This document shows, piece by piece, positions 8,235-16,322 of a stretch of DNA of 64,000 nt; the stretch's first letter is position 1; the number at the start of each line of letters is the position of its first letter. The stretch comes from Solirubrobacter taibaiensis (GTDB lineage Bacteria > Actinomycetota > Thermoleophilia > Solirubrobacterales > Solirubrobacteraceae), in assembly GCA_027587225.1 (NCBI GenBank), contig JAPDDQ010000001.1, positions 248,001 to 312,000 of the forward strand, written 5' to 3'. Under the pieces are notes generated by a model that saw only the letters and a list, made by a program, of their open reading frames with translations, did not search any database and was not told the origin of the DNA. The translations under genes and the position numbers were made by a program.

Positions 8235-9186
8235 TGCGGACATCGTGTTCGTCGGTGATCGTTGCTGCGATCACTCGTCGAGCAGTGGCTACGACCAGCT
8301 GTGCAGGCTATTCCCGGACGCGGGGTGGCTGAGCGGGCAGGCACTGGCGAACGGCGTCGAACGCTGGCACCGGCGCCTCGAGGTGCCGTCGCCGCGTATC
8401 GCCCATGTCATCTACGGCGACTGCAGCGGCAAGCACCTGTTCGCGCCTGTCCGTGAGCGCTTTCCGGAGGCCACCATCGTCGCGACGCTCCACCAGCCGG
8501 TCGCGCGCCTCCTGCGTGATCCGGCGGCGGCCGAGTCGCTCGAAGCGGCGGACGCGTTGTTCACCGTCTCTCGTCGACAGGCGCGGGAGCTGGCCGCCCT
8601 TGGGATCACGACCTCGGCGCTCCCGCATGGCGTCTGGACACGCGCATTCCGACCATCCCGTCCGCCGGAGGAGCTGCGCCGCACAGCGCTGTTGGTCGGG
8701 AACTACCTGCGCGACTGGCCGGCGATCCGCCGGATCGTCCAGCGGTTGCATCGTGCGGGCGCCGACACCGTCTTGGTCGGGACCAACGCCCCTCGAGAGA
8801 CGTTCGTGGACGACCCTGCCGTCAGCGTGTGCCCGCGCCTGTCGGAGGACGCACTCGCCCGCGTCTATGACGGTGCTGCGGCATTGCTCATGGTCGTGCG
8901 GGACGCGACAGCCTCGAACGCTGTCCTGGAGAGCATGGCCGCCGGGTGTCCGGTGGTGTTCAACGAATCACCGGCGCTCGTCGAATACGTCGGCGACACC
9001 ATCGACGCGTTCGCGAACGAGGAGGAGGCCGTCATGCGCGTCCTCCACTACGCCGACGACGTCCGCGCGCGCTCCGCTCGATCCGAGGTGTTGATGGATC
9101 GAGCCGAGCGCTTCGATTGGGCGCGCCTCGCCGGACGGTATCGCCGAGCGTATGACGCTCAGCGTCCGGCGCTCGCGATCTCCTGA
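8221..9186 (+). CDS. Glycosyltransferase, GT4/GT1-like (GT-B fold)
   Basis: A 321-residue protein with a GT-B layout. The N-terminal domain includes IAHVIYGDC and TIVATLHQPV; the linker FTVSRRQARELAALGI and PHGVWTRAF matches the GT4 'V-S-x-x-x... P-x-G-V-D' region; the C-terminal donor-binding part has DATASNAVLESMAAGCPVVF, equivalent to the family E-x-x-x-x-x-E motif (here with Asn for the first Glu). Unlike most GT4 enzymes it is short. GTG 8221 overlaps the ligase stop by 14 nt. It ends convergently, overlapping DUF169 by 28 nt. It probably glycosylates the cluster product, with the SDR epimerase as possible donor-sugar enzyme. Confidence 0.8.
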   Translation: MSRRDADIVFVGDRCCDHSSSSGYDQLCRLFPDAGWLSGQALANGVERWHRRLEVPSPRIAHVIYGDCSGKHLFAPVRERFPEATIVATLHQPVARLLRDPAAAESLEAADALFTVSRRQARELAALGITTSALPHGVWTRAFRPSRPPEELRRTALLVGNYLRDWPAIRRIVQRLHRAGADTVLVGTNAPRETFVDDPAVSVCPRLSEDALARVYDGAAALLMVVRDATASNAVLESMAAGCPVVFNESPALVEYVGDTIDAFANEEEAVMRVLHYADDVRARSARSEVLMDRAERFDWARLAGRYRRAYDAQRPALAIS

Positions 9187-9887
9187 GTCAGCCTCGCCTT
9201 GCGCTGCTCGTAGGCTCCGCGCATCGTCACGTTCGCGCGGACTGTCTCGCTGAGCTCGCGTGCGAGCGTCTGCAGGCGTGTTCCTGAGACCGCGGCGAGC
9301 AGCCGGTCGTCACCGATCTCTGTGAACGCACGCATGCCGGTGCACCCGAGCGACAACGCCGCGCCGTCGTCCCGACGCGCCGCGGCCAGCGCGGCGCAGG
9401 CCGGACGGCCGAAGAGCGACGTGGAGTCACTGCCGACCCAGCGCACCGATCCCACGGATTCGGCGTAGAGCATGGCCTGCAACGGCGAGAGCCAGATGAG
9501 CACGACTTCGGGCTCGACCGGGAACTCGTCCAGAGGCCCGTACAGGATGCCCCGACGCGAGTGCGACAGCGTCGGGATCTGCTGCGCCTCACCGTCGGCC
9601 ATGTAGCCGCACGATCCCATGGCGGTGACGATCTGCGCGAGATCCTCCGCGACCGGGTCGGGGAGCGGAAAGCCCATCACCATCGCGCCGATCGGGCAGC
9701 CGTAGTGCCCGTCCGCGTCGACGAAGAACACGCCCTTCTCCGCGCGCCGCCAGAACGTGCAGGCCGAGGGTGCGAGACCCTCGAGCGCAACGCCGGCCGG
9801 CGGCTCATCCATCGTGCAGAGGGCAACCGGCGGCGATTCGAGCCGCAGCCCCGACTTGAGCCCTTCTGACAATGCTGCGAGGTCCAT
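9159..9887 (-). CDS. DUF169 family protein
   Basis: A 242-residue member of DUF169, a family of unknown function common in anaerobes and actinobacteria. Typical features are the start LSEGLKSGLRLESPPVAL, the conserved Cys in PSACTFWRRAEKG, the GCPIGAMVMGF segment, and a later EVVLIWLSPLQAMLY and ALSLGCTGMRAF. Several conserved cysteines suggest binding of metal or a cofactor, which is not proven. It has a strong Shine-Dalgarno sequence (GGGAGGT, 9892-9898) and starts 20 nt after the TAA that ends the recoded radical SAM gene, so the two form a tight operon. Co-occurrence with the selenoprotein suggests a shared function. Confidence 0.8.
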   Translation of the reverse strand: MDLAALSEGLKSGLRLESPPVALCTMDEPPAGVALEGLAPSACTFWRRAEKGVFFVDADGHYGCPIGAMVMGFPLPDPVAEDLAQIVTAMGSCGYMADGEAQQIPTLSHSRRGILYGPLDEFPVEPEVVLIWLSPLQAMLYAESVGSVRWVGSDSTSLFGRPACAALAAARRDDGAALSLGCTGMRAFTEIGDDRLLAAVSGTRLQTLARELSETVRANVTMRGAYEQRKARLTQEIASAGR

Positions 9888-9907
9888 CTGTTACCTCCCT
9901 CGAAGGA

Positions 9908-11305
9908 TTAGATCTGAGAAGCGAACTGCTCCCCCGTAGGTTCCGCTCAGCAGTACCACGGCTCGTTGAGGTACGGCACGGCGGCTCGGGCAACCGGCTC
10001 CGGCAGCACGGGCGGCGGCGCATCCGACCGGCACCGGCGCGCCGCGGTTGCCCACACCTGCGCGAAGATCGCCCGACGGTCCGCTTTGTCGTCCAGCGCG
10101 CGCTTGACGACGTCCTGGATCTCCGCGTGCAGGCGGTCGACCGCCGGATCGGGGTGGCGCCACGGATGGCTGAGCGCAACCTCGTCGAACGGCGCGGTCA
10201 GCGCCAGGACCTCGGGCAGCTCGAGCAGCCTCGACCCTGCGGGGATGAGCAGCCTGATCGTCCACTGAATCGGCGGGACGTGGTCAACGAGATCCAGCTC
10301 GGCGATCAATGCCAGCAGGTCGAGGTAGCCGGCCGCCGTGGTCCACGGCGTAAAGATCACGAACGTCGGCACGAGCGGCAGCCCGTGCCGACGCATCAAC
10401 GCCGCAGCCTCGATGAAGTCCGCCCGCGTGTGTTGCTTGTCGAAGATCTCCAGCACCCTGTCGTCGACGGACTCGACCGCGCTCGTCACGAAGAGGCAGC
10501 CCGTATGCCGAAGCGTCTCGAGGTGCCGTCGGTGCTTGAGCAGATGCTCGACCTTGATGGTCACGTCGTACGTCAGACCGGGAAAGCGCGCGTGCACCGC
10601 CTCGACCAACGGGATGGCGTGCCCAGGACCGTTGAAGAAGTCCGGATCCCCGAACGTGACGTGCGTCGCGCCTGCGGCCACCTGCTGGGCGATGTCCTCG
10701 AGTACCACCTCACGCGGAACGATCCGGAACCGACCGCCGTAGACGGGGACGATCGGGCAATGCCGGCAGAGGTGCCGGCAGCCGCGTGACGCCTCGGTGT
10801 AGCCCACCAGTCGCGGGGCGTCGGTCGCACACTGCAGGCACGCGTAGCTCGTGAGCGGCGGCAACCCGCGGCGCTGGGGGACCAGGAAGGCCTGGCGGCC
10901 GAGATCGACGGTGAGCTGCGTCGGGCCCCGTGGCTTCCCAGCCGACACGTCACGGGCGACCGCCGCGATCCGCGCTTCGAACTCACCGGCGATGATCGAG
11001 TCGGCCCCGAGGCGGCGGAGCAGCGGCTCGTTCATGCCGGCGTACAGCCCGTAGAAGCACAGGTGGGCGTCCGCGTTGAGCTCCCGCACGCGCCGCGCGA
11101 CCGGCACGGCCAGTCGCGTGGCCGTGTGCATCGGCAGGTGGATCGCCACGAGCTGGGCCGCGGCCACCGCGGCCAGGTCGAGCGACTCGACGGCGAGGTC
11201 CAAGCATCGGACCGACCAGCCGTCGCGCTCGAGCCACGCCGCCGGAGAAGCGAGACCGAAAGGTTGCCGACCCAGCTCGTAGGTGCCGATCAGAACCGCC
11301 CGCAT
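9908..11305 (-). CDS. Radical SAM selenoprotein, CUAEP-tail type (UGA-encoded Sec at 9947-9949)
   Basis: Predicted 465-residue protein. An N-terminal Rossmann-like, B12-binding-type domain (MRAVLIGTYELG, SVRCLDLAVE) precedes a radical SAM core with the [4Fe-4S] motif C176-x3-C180-x2-C183 and GDPDFFNG. The frame meets UGA (9949-9947) right after NEPWYC, then continues A-E-P plus nine more codons to TAA at 9910-9908. I recall a radical SAM family named for a C-terminal CUAEP/CCAEP motif that this matches, so the UGA is read as selenocysteine (residue 453). Reading through closes the gap to the DUF169 ribosome-binding site. ATG 11305 is chosen because family-like sequence begins there. The Sec, with the adjacent Cys, may act as a redox pair. 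The substrate is unknown. Confidence 0.85.
9914..9950 (-). promoter_or_regulatory. Candidate bacterial SECIS hairpin spanning and following the Sec UGA
   Basis: On the - strand the RNA from C9950 can fold as: CUGA (9950-9947) with UCAG (9917-9914); GCG (9946-9944) with CGC (9923-9921); bulged G9943; AAC (9942-9940) with GUU (9926-9924); bulge UUC (9920-9918); and a 13-nt G-rich loop (9939-9927). Bacterial SECIS elements lie directly 3' of the UGA with bulges and a G/U-containing loop bound by SelB, and this fits in position and size. The fold is hand-derived and has no energy calculation behind it. Confidence 0.5.
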
Positions 11306-11463
11306 CGTTCGCGAACCGACCCCTTTCTCGTCAGCAAACGTAGACCGGTCGTTCGCGACCTTCCCATGTGGCTTGACGGCCGTCAACCCCACCGGAGAAG
11401 AGGTCTGTACGCGGACATGGGCTCTTGATACGGTCGGCTCACGGCCCACCTCGCGGTGCGCGC
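11306..11463. promoter_or_regulatory. Divergent promoter region with 14-bp palindrome and repeated GTTCGCGA
   Basis: This 158-bp spacer separates the radical SAM gene (-) from the 2OG oxygenase gene (+). It holds the perfect palindrome TTGACGGCCGTCAA (11373-11386), whose left half could also be a -35 box. It also has two GTTCGCGA copies 44 bp apart (11307-11314 and 11351-11358), the first inside the palindrome GTTCGCGAAC and the second in the hairpin GGTCG-TTCG-CGACC (11347-11360). These look like regulator sites controlling both operons. No matching regulator gene is seen, and the 5954 palindrome has a different sequence. Confidence 0.45.
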
Positions 11464-12480
11464 ATGATGACTTCGATCACCGACACGCTCGACGTTCCAC
11501 GGACCCCTCTGCCTGAGGACGCCGCGGCGCGTCTGACGAGCGCGTTCGCGTCCCTCGAGGCGGTCCGCGAGGACACCGAGCGTCTGCTCGCGGAGCTGAT
11601 GCGAACGGCGACGCACCTCCCCGTCGCGTTCCTGACGCAGCTCCTGCGATTCCGTGCGGGGCAGGGTGCAGGGGCGCTGTGCCTCACCGGCATGCCGATC
11701 GACGCGGACCTACCGCCCACGCCCACCGAGCCGCGCGGCGGCCGGGTCAAGCCGGGGAGCGTGAGCGACTGCGGGATCCTCCTGCTGGCGATCCTGCTGG
11801 GGGAGCCCGTCGCGTACGCGTCCGAGAAGCACGGCGCGCTCGTTCAGAACGTCTTTCCCACACGCGACCAGCGCACGTCCTCGTCGAACGAGAGCTCGGC
11901 GATCGAGCTGGAGTTCCACACCGAGCTCGCCCTCAGCCGCACGGTCCCGGAGCAGTCGTTCGACGTCGCGGCGCCGGACTTCGTGCTGTTGCTCGCCCTG
12001 CGCTCGCTGCCGGAGCGCTCCGCGACGACGTCGATCGTGCAGGCCAAGGACCTCGCCCGACGCCTCGACCCGGTCGACGTTGCCGCGCTCCGGCAGTCGC
12101 AGTTTCAGCTGCGGGCCCCTCAGTCCTTCACCCGGGATGGCGACCGGCCATGGTCTGCACCGCTTGCGCTGATGCGCGGCCTGTCTGAAGACCCGCAGGT
12201 GGTGTTCGACATCGCGTGCGGCGCCCGCGCGCTCTCGCCGGAGGCAGAGCGCGCGCTCGAGGCCTTGCGACGCGGATGTGCGGATCTCTCGGTTCGGCGT
12301 TCGGTCCAACTCGCGCCGGGCGACCTGTTAATGATCGACAACCACCGCTGCGCCCACGCGAGGAGTCCGTTCGACGCGCGCTTCGACGGGCGGGATCGGT
12401 GGTTGCAGCGTGTTTACGTTCGCCGCGACCTCCAAGGTCTAGTGTGCGCCGCAGATCGCTCGTTCCGGGTGCTCGCGTGA
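11464..12480 (+). CDS. Fe(II)/2-oxoglutarate oxygenase, TauD/clavaminate synthase-like
   Basis: A 338-residue dioxygenase of the clavaminate synthase-like/TauD superfamily, which includes amino-acid beta-hydroxylases such as VioC. Iron ligands are predicted as H152 and E154 in LEFHTELAL (H-x-E rather than H-x-D, as in clavaminate synthase and VioC) and H298 in NHRCAHARS, with the 2OG-binding Arg in the following DRWLQRVYVR. The typical SVSDCGILLLAILLGEPVAY segment precedes. The start is ATG 11464 (ATG 11467 is equally possible); an in-frame TTG at 11425 is unlikely. The likely role is hydroxylation or desaturation of a free or ligated amino acid of the pathway. Its stop overlaps the next GTG. 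Confidence 0.85.
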   Translation: MMTSITDTLDVPRTPLPEDAAARLTSAFASLEAVREDTERLLAELMRTATHLPVAFLTQLLRFRAGQGAGALCLTGMPIDADLPPTPTEPRGGRVKPGSVSDCGILLLAILLGEPVAYASEKHGALVQNVFPTRDQRTSSSNESSAIELEFHTELALSRTVPEQSFDVAAPDFVLLLALRSLPERSATTSIVQAKDLARRLDPVDVAALRQSQFQLRAPQSFTRDGDRPWSAPLALMRGLSEDPQVVFDIACGARALSPEAERALEALRRGCADLSVRRSVQLAPGDLLMIDNHRCAHARSPFDARFDGRDRWLQRVYVRRDLQGLVCAADRSFRVLA

Positions 12481-13220
12481 GCGCGACCGTTCCCGGAGGT
12501 TGTCTGCCGGCAGACGTTGTCCTCGAGTTCACCGCTGAGCTCTCGCGCGCGTTGTGGCACGGAGGCGACGGCTGGTCGGCGGCGCGGTGGCTACACGACC
12601 AGCCCGCCGCCGGCCCGCGACGCGACGAGCTCACTCACCTCGTCGACGGCCTCGCCGGGCTGTCCCCGCTCGAGCGCGGGGACTTCGCGATCGCCGTGAA
12701 CGACGACCAGGTGCGCTCGAAGCTCTGGCTCATCGACGAGTTGAGCCGGCATTGTGATCTCGGTCGCGCGTCGCTGCTCGTCCTCGGCGGCTGGTACGGG
12801 ATCCTCCCGTTGCTCGCGAACTGGCGGCTCGCCGAGCCCCCGGCGCGCATGCTCTGCATCGATGTCGATCCCGCGGTTGGCGAAATCGGCGCCCGCGTCA
12901 TCGGCTCGCTCTACCCGAACGTCCACTACCGCGACGGCGATCTGACGCGATTGGACTACCGCGAGCTCGAGGCGCTTCCGAACGGGATCGTGATCAACAC
13001 CAGCTGTGAGCACATCGCTGACCGCCATTGGTGGTCACGCGTGCCGCGCGGGCAGCTGGCCGTGCTCCAGAGCAACGACTTCACGTGCTGTCCCGAGCAT
13101 GTGAGTTGTGTCCGCAGCGTCGACGAGCTCGTGCGCAAGAAGCCGATGACCAGCGTGCTGTTCGCGGGCGAGCTGCAGCTCGCGGAGATGCATCGGTACA
13201 TGCTTATCGGGCACCGGTGA
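12477..13220 (+). CDS. SAM methyltransferase-fold protein of unknown acceptor
   Basis: A 247-residue protein. The centre LLVLGGWYGILPLLANWRL followed by MLCIDVDPAVGEIGARVI resembles a class I SAM-binding site, with a G-G-W-Y-G loop and an acidic residue after strand 2. Later NGIVINTSCEHIADRHWWSRVP takes the place of the usual catalytic strand. A Cys-rich stretch (FTCCPEHVSCV) follows. I recognise no specific family. The fold could also support an aminopropyl or aminocarboxypropyl transfer, but nothing proves that. GTG 12477 overlaps the oxygenase stop, and its stop overlaps the next GTG; the longer open frame upstream lies over the oxygenase gene and is not used. Confidence 0.6.
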   Translation: MSATVPGGCLPADVVLEFTAELSRALWHGGDGWSAARWLHDQPAAGPRRDELTHLVDGLAGLSPLERGDFAIAVNDDQVRSKLWLIDELSRHCDLGRASLLVLGGWYGILPLLANWRLAEPPARMLCIDVDPAVGEIGARVIGSLYPNVHYRDGDLTRLDYRELEALPNGIVINTSCEHIADRHWWSRVPRGQLAVLQSNDFTCCPEHVSCVRSVDELVRKKPMTSVLFAGELQLAEMHRYMLIGHR

Positions 13221-14365
13221 CGACGCCGGCCGGATACGACGAGCTCCACGACGCCTCGGGGGCGCTTCGGCCGATCTACGCGGCGCTCTCACAAGCCCAG
13301 CACGGCGCGCTGGCCGCGCCCCTCGCCGAGCGCCCCCTGGGCGACGACACACGGGTCGCCCCGATCCCGCTGGTGCTCGATGACGGCGAGTACCGAGCCG
13401 TCATCGAGGCCGGGATCCGGCAACGCGCCTGCGCGCTTCAAGCGCTGTTCGCCGACATCGTGGGCGGTGGCCGAGGCGTGCTCGGCGGCGGTGTCCTGGA
13501 CGAGATCCTCGCTTCGGAAGGCACTTCGGCAACCCGTCTGCGCCAGCTGTGGCAGGGCCGCGAGCGCGACGCCGTCTGCTTCGTCTACGGCCCCGACCTG
13601 CTCCGGGAGCCCAGCGGCCGGTGGGTGGTGATCGAGGACAACGTCGGATGCGTCGGCGGATGCGCCGACGCCTCGCTCGTGCACGACGCCTACTGCGACG
13701 CGGTCGGCCTGCCGCGGTCGCCTCGCCAGGACCTCGCGGTCGCCGTGTGTCGCTGGCTCGAGCGACTTGACGTCAGGCCAGCGGACGCCGTCGCGGTCGT
13801 CAGCGACTGCGGGCGAGACCCGCGCTTTGGCGAGGACGCTCGCCGCGCGGCGATCTTGGCGGAGCTCGGGCTTCAGCTCGAAACGCACCCGTCACCGATG
13901 GCGGTGGTGAACGTCGGCGCGCACGCTCGCATGACGTGCGAACGGCTGGCCGACTGGGTGGAGCAACGCGTCCCGATGCTCAACGCTCCCGGGACCGGCG
14001 TGCTCGGCAACAAGGCCCTCCTCCCGTCCGTGAACCAGCTGATCCGCCACTACTGCGGCGAAGAGCCACTGTTGCGTTCTCCGGAGACGCACGTCGTGCG
14101 CACGGACACGCCCGTCGACGGTTGCGTCGTAAAGGGCGCGGCCGGCTGTGGCGGCGGGCTCCCCCGGACGGACGAGTTGCGCGTCGCGCAGCGCTCCGTG
14201 GAACCGTCGTGCATGCGCGACGCCACCGTCGAGCTCCGTCCGTTCGCGTACGTCCTCGGCTACGGCGACGTCGTCGTAGCAGAACACCCCGTCGCGAAGT
14301 ACGCGACAGGCACGTCGCACCACATCTCGAACGGCGCCGCCTACGCCGCGGTCATCAGACGATGA
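13217..14365 (+). CDS. Circularly permuted ATP-grasp ligase (DUF404/DUF407-type)
   Basis: A 382-residue protein of the circularly permuted ATP-grasp group, which joins carboxylates and amines using ATP. Recognisable segments are GRWVVIEDNVGCVGGCAD (family V-x-E-D-N), MLNAPGTGVLGNKALLP (family N-x-x-G-x-G-x-x-x-x-K-x-L), VVKGAAGCGGGLP (glycine-rich ATP loop with Lys) and RPFAYVLG near the end. It is shorter than the usual 450-500 residues. GTG 13217 overlaps the previous stop by 4 nt. The 3' end overlaps the convergent thioredoxin gene by 11 bp. Together with the Mur ligase it gives the cluster two independent ATP-dependent amide-forming enzymes. Confidence 0.8.
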   Translation: MTTPAGYDELHDASGALRPIYAALSQAQHGALAAPLAERPLGDDTRVAPIPLVLDDGEYRAVIEAGIRQRACALQALFADIVGGGRGVLGGGVLDEILASEGTSATRLRQLWQGRERDAVCFVYGPDLLREPSGRWVVIEDNVGCVGGCADASLVHDAYCDAVGLPRSPRQDLAVAVCRWLERLDVRPADAVAVVSDCGRDPRFGEDARRAAILAELGLQLETHPSPMAVVNVGAHARMTCERLADWVEQRVPMLNAPGTGVLGNKALLPSVNQLIRHYCGEEPLLRSPETHVVRTDTPVDGCVVKGAAGCGGGLPRTDELRVAQRSVEPSCMRDATVELRPFAYVLGYGDVVVAEHPVAKYATGTSHHISNGAAYAAVIRR

Positions 14366-15062
14366 ACTCCTCGAGCATTCGACCCACGTTCTCGAGGGAC
14401 GTCAAGTTCACGCACGAGCGCACGCTCCCGCGTGCCTTGGCCCCGCCTTTCATCGCACCGAAGATCTGATCTTGGATCTGCCCATTCACGAACAGCGCGA
14501 TCGTGGGGACGCGCTGAATGCCCCACTGCGCGCACAGACGTGCGTTGTCCCCGCCGAACTCGATCGCGACCGTCTTCGCCCGGCCCCGAAACTGGACGCC
14601 GAGTTCCTCGACGACCGGCTGCACCTCAAGGCTGGCCGAGCACCACGCCGCGCGAAAGAAGGCAAGCACCGGCACCTTCGAGCGCACCACCTCGGCTTCG
14701 AAGTTGTGCTCCCCGACCGCCAGCATCGGCTCCAGCCGGCGGTCCAGCATCTTCGCGATCGATTCCTTCGACGTCATCCCGCCGATGAAGTCCTTGCGCT
14801 CGCCTTCGTCGAACAGCATCACGACCGGCAGACGCGTGACGCCATACCGCGCGCACGTGCGGTTCGTCCGAGGATCACCGTCCTTGAGGTCCACGACGAC
14901 GACCTTCGCTCGTCCGTCGTACTCCTTGGCCAACGTGGTGATGACCGGCGCGAGGTCGCGGCTCGGCTGGCACCAACGCGCCTGGACAGAGACCAGCACA
15001 GGCGCATCGTGTGACAGAACCTCTCTCGCGAAGTCTCGATCGTCAACGATCGTGGGCGGCAT
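14355..15062 (-). CDS. Tandem thioredoxin-domain protein with WCxxS active sites
   Basis: A 235-residue protein with two thioredoxin folds. Domain 1 (about 1-115) has ARWCQPSRDL with C31 and S34 and cis-Pro in TRLPVVMLF; domain 2 (about 116-235) has AAWCSASLEV with C141 and S144 and cis-Pro in QRVPTIALF. In both, the resolving Cys of the usual C-x-x-C is Ser, so each domain can form only a mixed disulfide, or rely on another thiol such as C70. No signal peptide is seen, so it is cytoplasmic. Lying beside a radical SAM selenoprotein cluster, it might hold or reduce a thiol/selenol partner (inference). Confidence 0.85.
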   Translation of the reverse strand: MPPTIVDDRDFAREVLSHDAPVLVSVQARWCQPSRDLAPVITTLAKEYDGRAKVVVVDLKDGDPRTNRTCARYGVTRLPVVMLFDEGERKDFIGGMTSKESIAKMLDRRLEPMLAVGEHNFEAEVVRSKVPVLAFFRAAWCSASLEVQPVVEELGVQFRGRAKTVAIEFGGDNARLCAQWGIQRVPTIALFVNGQIQDQIFGAMKGGAKARGSVRSCVNLTSLENVGRMLEEFIV

Positions 15063-15308
15063 GGGACACCTCTTTCTGAAGCCGGCAGACTCGCTGTAGC
15101 CCCGATGCTACCCCCGGGCTAGGAACCGTGTCCAATGTGGGTCGTTCGCCAGCACGCCGGCGAACGTCTCAGCCACCTGGGCGCCGAAACCCGAGTATTC
15201 GCCCTCAACGACGAGGGATGAACCGCCCCGGCGACCTTGGAGGTCCTGATCTGCCCCTAGTTGAAGGAGCCGGGTTTCTTGAGTCGTCCGGTATTCGGAG
15301 GATTCAAT

Positions 15309-15593
15309 TTGCCTCATAGATACCCGCCTGAGCTCCGCGCTCAGATGGTCCAGCTCGCCAGAGCTGGAACACGGGTCGCTCAACTCGCGAAGACGTTCGG
15401 GATCAGCGAAGCCTCGATCTACATGTGGCTCAAGCAGGAGGGCATCGATCGCGGAGAGATCGACGGGCTCAGCACCGACCAGGCCGTGGCCAAGCGACGG
15501 ATCCGTCAGCTGGAGACCGAGCTGGCGGTCTTCCGGAAAGTAAACGAGGTCTTCCTCGATCAGCACCTTCCCCCAAAAGGCTCTACCCGGTGA
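15309..15593 (+). pseudogene. IS3-family OrfA (element A)
   Basis: An OrfA-type DNA-binding protein of about 94 residues. PPELRAQMVQLARAGT and LAKTFGISEASIYMWLKQEG form the helix-turn-helix, followed by the leucine-zipper-like RIRQLETELAVFRKVNEVF that mediates OrfA/OrfAB contact. The frame is open, but it works only with OrfB, which is broken, so it is listed as part of a dead element. The start is unclear: TTG 15309 or TTG 15261. Confidence 0.65.
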
Positions 15594-16180
15594 TCGAGTC
15601 TCTGACCGGGCAGGGCATCGACGTCAGCCACGCCTGCTGCGCGCTCGGGGTCTCGCAGTCGGGCTGCTACGAGTGGAAGACCCGCCCGCTCTCGCCGCGA
15701 GTGCTGCGGCGAATCTGGCTGGCCGGTGAGATCGCCGACATCCGCAAGGCGTCCGCGGGCACCTACGGCGCGCTGCGGGTCACCGCCGAGTTGCGTCACG
15801 GCCGCGAGATCATCGTCGGCCACAACGCCGTGGAATGGATCATGCGGGGAACTCGGCCTCAAAGGCTCCCGACACGACGGCTGCCCAAGGGCGCACGCAT
15901 CGGGAAGGTCACCTCGCTCGATCTCGTCGGGCCGGGTGTTCGCCCGCACGGCCCCAACCAACTGTGGATGACCGACATCACCGAGCACCCTACCCGGGAG
16001 GGCAACTCTACTGCTGCGTCGTGCTGGACGCGTTCTCGCGCATGGTCGTCGGCTGGTCCATCGACAGTACCCAGACCACCACGCTCGTGCTCAACGTGCT
16101 CGGCATGGCCACCCGCCGGCGCATCCCCGCCGGCGAGCTGATCATCCCACTCCGACCGCGGCGTTTCAACCGCGTTTTCA
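15580..16180 (+). pseudogene. IS3-family OrfB transposase fragments (element A)
   Basis: A DDE transposase broken by frameshifts. The first part (YPVIESLTGQGIDVSHACCA...) runs in one frame to about 15845 and contains the HTH-like and first catalytic region NQLWMTDITEH. The frame then changes near 16000 to LYCCVVLDAFSRMVVGWSI, and again near 16145 to give HSDRGV, after which homology ends. At least two frameshifts plus loss of the C-terminal third, including the catalytic Glu, make it inactive. Confidence 0.75.
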
Positions 16181-16322
16181 GCGCGATCCCGTGGGACGGG
16201 TCTAGAGCATCTTCAGAAAAAGAAAAGGCCCGCCTATGCGGGTGACGTGACCCCGGCGGTTCGGTTCGGTGCTTGTGAGAGTTCTACGCGTCCACGATCA
16301 TGGGCGAGACGGGAACAATCAC

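Larger units (their letters stand above)
15219..16250 (+). mobile_element. Decayed IS3-family element A
   Basis: Remnant of an IS3-family insertion sequence. Its left side has TGAACCGCCCCGG (15219-15231), a typical IS3-family terminal sequence, and a second end-like TGATCTGCCCC at 15247. OrfA is mostly readable, but OrfB is split over three frames and stops after the second catalytic Asp region, and no right inverted repeat was found. The element marks the right edge of the biosynthetic cluster and runs into element B. Exact ends are uncertain. Confidence 0.7.

Noticed and set aside
6876..8243. 455-residue open frame on the - strand opposite the PaaK-like ligase
   Set aside because: No recognisable domain; the + strand frame has complete ANL motifs and is coupled to the upstream gene.
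15108..15218. Open - strand tail ending VAETFAGVLANDPHW... next to the IS element
   Set aside because: It looks like the C-terminal end of a gene cut by the IS insertion, but only about 35 residues remain and the rest was not found, so it cannot be called as a gene.
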